Assembly: GCF_003073045.1 (NCBI RefSeq)
Contig: NC_037595.1
Coordinates: 5,506,227-5,570,226 of the forward strand
DNA: 64,000 bases
DNA from: Pomacea canaliculata
Taxonomy: Eukaryota > Mollusca > Gastropoda > Architaenioglossa > Ampullariidae
Reading direction: 5' to 3'
Positions 61,001 through 64,000 of this stretch are shown piece by piece (positions within the stretch are counted from its first letter, which is position 1; every line of letters starts with the position of its first letter). The notes under the pieces were generated by a model that saw only the letters and a list, made by a program, of their open reading frames with translations, searched no databases and had not been told where the DNA came from. The translations under genes were made by a program, and so were the position numbers.

Positions 61001-61817
61001 TCAAATGGAGAAGTGATTTGACTCAGTAGAAGTTCAGACTGAACAAAAAAGTCGCTTTCGCTGTTGCCGCCGGTCACATTTGTCACACGCAGAAAGTGTC
61101 ACACAGGACCTTGTGACTCTCACTGAAGATCAGTGAGTGTTTGACCGACGGACAGACGAACGGACGAAAGGGACAAGACCCTGAAAACTTTGCCTCATTT
61201 CTTAATCCAGCAGTTCCATATTCACCGATTCTTTTATCATTACAAACTTCCATTCGTACATATCTTTTAGTCCATCCATCCATCTCTATAAACTTTCAGT
61301 CTTTATCCTTTTCACAATCCCTAATCCCAAGATTTCTTTTGCTTTGTCATCATCTTGTCTCTTCCAAAAGGTTCTTGAAAACTAAATGCGACACAACGGG
61401 ATGGGATGAAGAGTTTTGAGGTTTGAGAGGCAGAAGGCCACGGAGATCAGTGTTCTTGAAGAACGGGGAACCAAACTGTCGACTGGAGCACAAAGAAACT
61501 CAGACCCACTTCCCCTACCTAACGGCCCCATAGACTCGTACTTTTACTGTCTGGTCGCGTCTGTCTTGGCCTTGAAGTCTGCTTTCTATGGCCCGCGAGT
61601 CACTCCATCTTATCGCAGGGGCGATAATTTAACAGCCGGCTTGATTCTTCGACTGGGTTATCTCGCCTTTTGGGCTAATTCTGCCACTATTGCCTTTCTT
61701 TATCAGACTCTAAGTGAATTGGGTAGAGTCCTTTAAAGGCCCGACTTATGATAGCTGCTTGATGTTTTTATTGTCCTCCATATTTTCCCGATAGAAGTTT
61801 AGTGTCATGAAAAGTCA

Positions 61818-61842
61818 CACACGCGCGCACACACACACACGC
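61818..61842. repeat. AC/GC microsatellite
   Basis: ACACACGCGCGCACACACAC-type alternating purine-pyrimidine run in a region with no recognised gene. Confidence 0.7.
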
Positions 61843-64000
61843 ACGTATGCAAGCACGTATATACATGTATATATGCACTGCATATACTCATATCCTTTTT
61901 GTTACATGTCAAATAATGATCTTCAAAGGCGTATGCAACAGATTTTTTTTTCTCTCTCTCTCTCACCCATCTACTTATTCTCATTCATGCAGTTGTACCC
62001 GCACATATTCACGAGCACACACACACATATATGCAAACACCCCACCCTCCAAGAATCCCTATTTTCAATCCTCGCTGCTCCATTAGAGTATGTGCGGAAG
62101 ATAAGAGACAATCTCGATGACAGCTGGGTCGTGTGAATACGTTAACTCCCATGACCTCTTACACAACCCTTTGCGGCTTGTAATCTGCCGCGCGTTAACC
62201 TCTGACCCCTCGAGAATGGTACAAAGATTTTCCCGCACATTGCTGCGGCGGATGTCTTGTTGGCCAATTATTTCTTTATTACAAATGTTAAAAAAAAAAT
62301 CTCGCGAATCGTCCTGGCAAAGTGAAGGTCACACATTCCCCCCGCCATTCATGATTTATTTTGAGATGAGTAAGTGCATCTATAAAGCATTACAGTAATG
62401 ATTCTTTTCCGTTGCAAGCATGTTCAAAATATGTTAACGCTTTTTGACAAGCATTACAGATCCTTTCACTTGTTAACCTCAGTTCATCGTTATCACCGCC
62501 AAAAAGCAGCCGTTCGGTGTAAAGTTGTGATAACAATTATGATTGAGGTCTCATCAATCATGGAGATGAAGGACAAATTCCAAACATTCGAACAGATTGG
62601 AAAACAGATTAAATAATCAGTCTTCAGTATCTTTGATCAAATACACAGGTAGACCTGCTACCAGGTCAGTCAGTGGAAGTAAATGTAGTTTCTCTCAGCT
62701 CCTGGCTCTTCAGGTAAGTGCAGAGTCGTCCCCGAGTCGCCGAAGGTTACCCAGGAGCTAATCCGGGTAATCTGCTGGAGATCAGCTCTCATCCAGGGGC
62801 GCCGTGGTGGCAGGTTGTACCCGAGCACGTCGACCGACACCCGACCTGCAATTTAAAATCGAAAAAAAGACAGTCTGTGTGGGGAAGGGACTGGCAATGA
62901 TCTTCCATGACACCTGCTGTCTCACCACAACCACACCCGCCATACTGCCAGCGATGTTTGCTCGCCAATCTTGCAGAGAGTGCTTCGGGTATCGGTGTCA
63001 GGGGTACTAGACAGCATGCTGGTGTAAGCCTCAAGCCAAGGCGAAAAATTATTTTCTTAACACCAAGTAAGAACGGCAGACTGTGCACGTGTCTGGACTG
63101 GCGATTGAATGTTTGAAAGATTTAATGTCATCATCCAGCACTAATTAAATAAACACGTTCTCTCCCCCTCCCATAACCTCCAACAGATATACTGACAAAT
63201 AGACTGGTGTGTGTCACACTGCGGTGGCACACACGGTCACAGTATATATCGCCACCAACAAGAGCTACACCTCATCCTCACCTGCTACCAGTCAGCAACT
63301 CTCCATTGCGATTGTATTGAGAAGCTGACCTCCCTTCTCCAACACCCCGACACTTCTGCTTGGCTGCATCTGTGACAATCGAGCTTGGCTGGACCTTTTT
63401 TCCCTCAAGTAGGCCGAGAGGCTTATGGTATTAAACTTTGGTGGCTCACGGTGCAGGAACTCACGCCGAACGATAATACCTGCCCAGGTAGACAGGCTTT
63501 GATCAGGGCCGACGAAAATAAAGTATTGAAAAAGGACATGAGCTGGTCCACCTCACTGGGACCAAAATTGAACTCTGGGAAAGGAGACACGCAGCAGAAT
63601 GAAAAATATGGACACAGACTCAATCTTAAAGGTATTCATCTTTGTTGTTGATCTTTGCCATTATCTATACCTTCAGGTAGAGACACGGTCTACCCTCCTC
63701 TTGAATCTCAAGTACTCAGCACCGGACAAGGGTAGGCACAGAGACAGACTGCAGCTGCCTGACATGCTACCGGCCAAGACACGTGATCAGAATCAAACCC
63801 ACCGCTGTTTACCACAAAATAAAGAGTCCGAATGTGTTTATCATTAAGGGAGGAAAAGAAGCACATCGGCAGCGCTCCCCCCAAAAACGCAAAGCGACGG
63901 TTAATTGTCGTACAGTGCAGTTTCTAAAGGAGACGAGATAAACACTTCAAGCACCACTTTTCCACAGAAAAACAGACCAGCTCGAAATGAGCAGCGGATG

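Larger units (their letters stand above)
53013..64000. other. Right-hand region, no gene recognised
   Basis: Eleven kilobases after the array. Apart from the SINE near 54.86-55.05 kb I see only simple repeats (GA-rich near 57.97 kb, AC-rich at 61.82 kb) and a CpG-richer stretch around 56.9-58.3 kb that could be the promoter side of a gene outside the window. Open frames of 60-124 codons occur on both strands, but none has recognisable motifs, conserved domains or convincing splice context. Confidence 0.5.

Noticed and set aside
62790-63110. Possible LINE-derived segment with several open frames on both strands
   Set aside because: Parts resemble repeated mollusc sequence by impression only. 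I could not tie any motif to a named family.
1-64000. CRISPR arrays, operons or bacterial gene clusters
   Set aside because: The window is clearly eukaryotic. The regular repeats found are minisatellites, microsatellites or segmental duplications.

Overview
This window looks like nuclear DNA of a mollusc, most likely a gastropod. The grounds are spliced genes with short exons and GT-AG introns, invertebrate-type versions of conserved animal genes, and many SINE, LINE and DNA-transposon remains. The phylum is an inference; no ribosomal or mitochondrial marker is present.

Layout. (1) About 0.1-20.4 kb, minus strand: the 5' part of an acetyl-CoA carboxylase gene, which runs off the left edge. 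About 18 exons cover the N-terminal tail, the whole biotin carboxylase domain, the biotinyl-lysine exon and the start of the central region. A likely first coding exon lies near 20.35 kb. The large first introns hold a Tigger-type transposon derivative, and a U2 snRNA fragment sits in a smaller intron. (2) 21.5-26.6 kb, plus strand: a PCNP (PEST-containing nuclear protein) homologue, head-to-head with the carboxylase. A SINE lies between the two. (3) 27.3-31.1 kb, minus strand: a complete seven-exon beta-1,4-galactosyltransferase-family gene, convergent with PCNP. Its donor-site residue suggests it uses UDP-GalNAc. (4) 32.6-53.0 kb: a direct array of three related units of about 6.5-7 kb. Each carries SINE and LINE pieces. 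The first two also carry a 2.8 kb module bounded by long inverted repeats, and a candidate two-exon gene for a very short secreted peptide. Unit 3 is altered: a hAT-like element containing a LINE end has inserted into it, and its middle is replaced by sequence with two copies of a paired-class homeobox exon fragment. (5) 53.0-64.0 kb: no gene recognised; one SINE and simple repeats.

The three conserved genes do unrelated work: cytosolic fatty-acid synthesis, a nuclear protein, and Golgi glycosylation. Two of them show small reading-frame faults at the DNA level (PCNP exon 2 and one carboxylase exon junction). These are more likely sequence errors than real lesions. The most unusual part of the window is the triplicated region. 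All identifications come from reading the sequence by eye; no database search was run.
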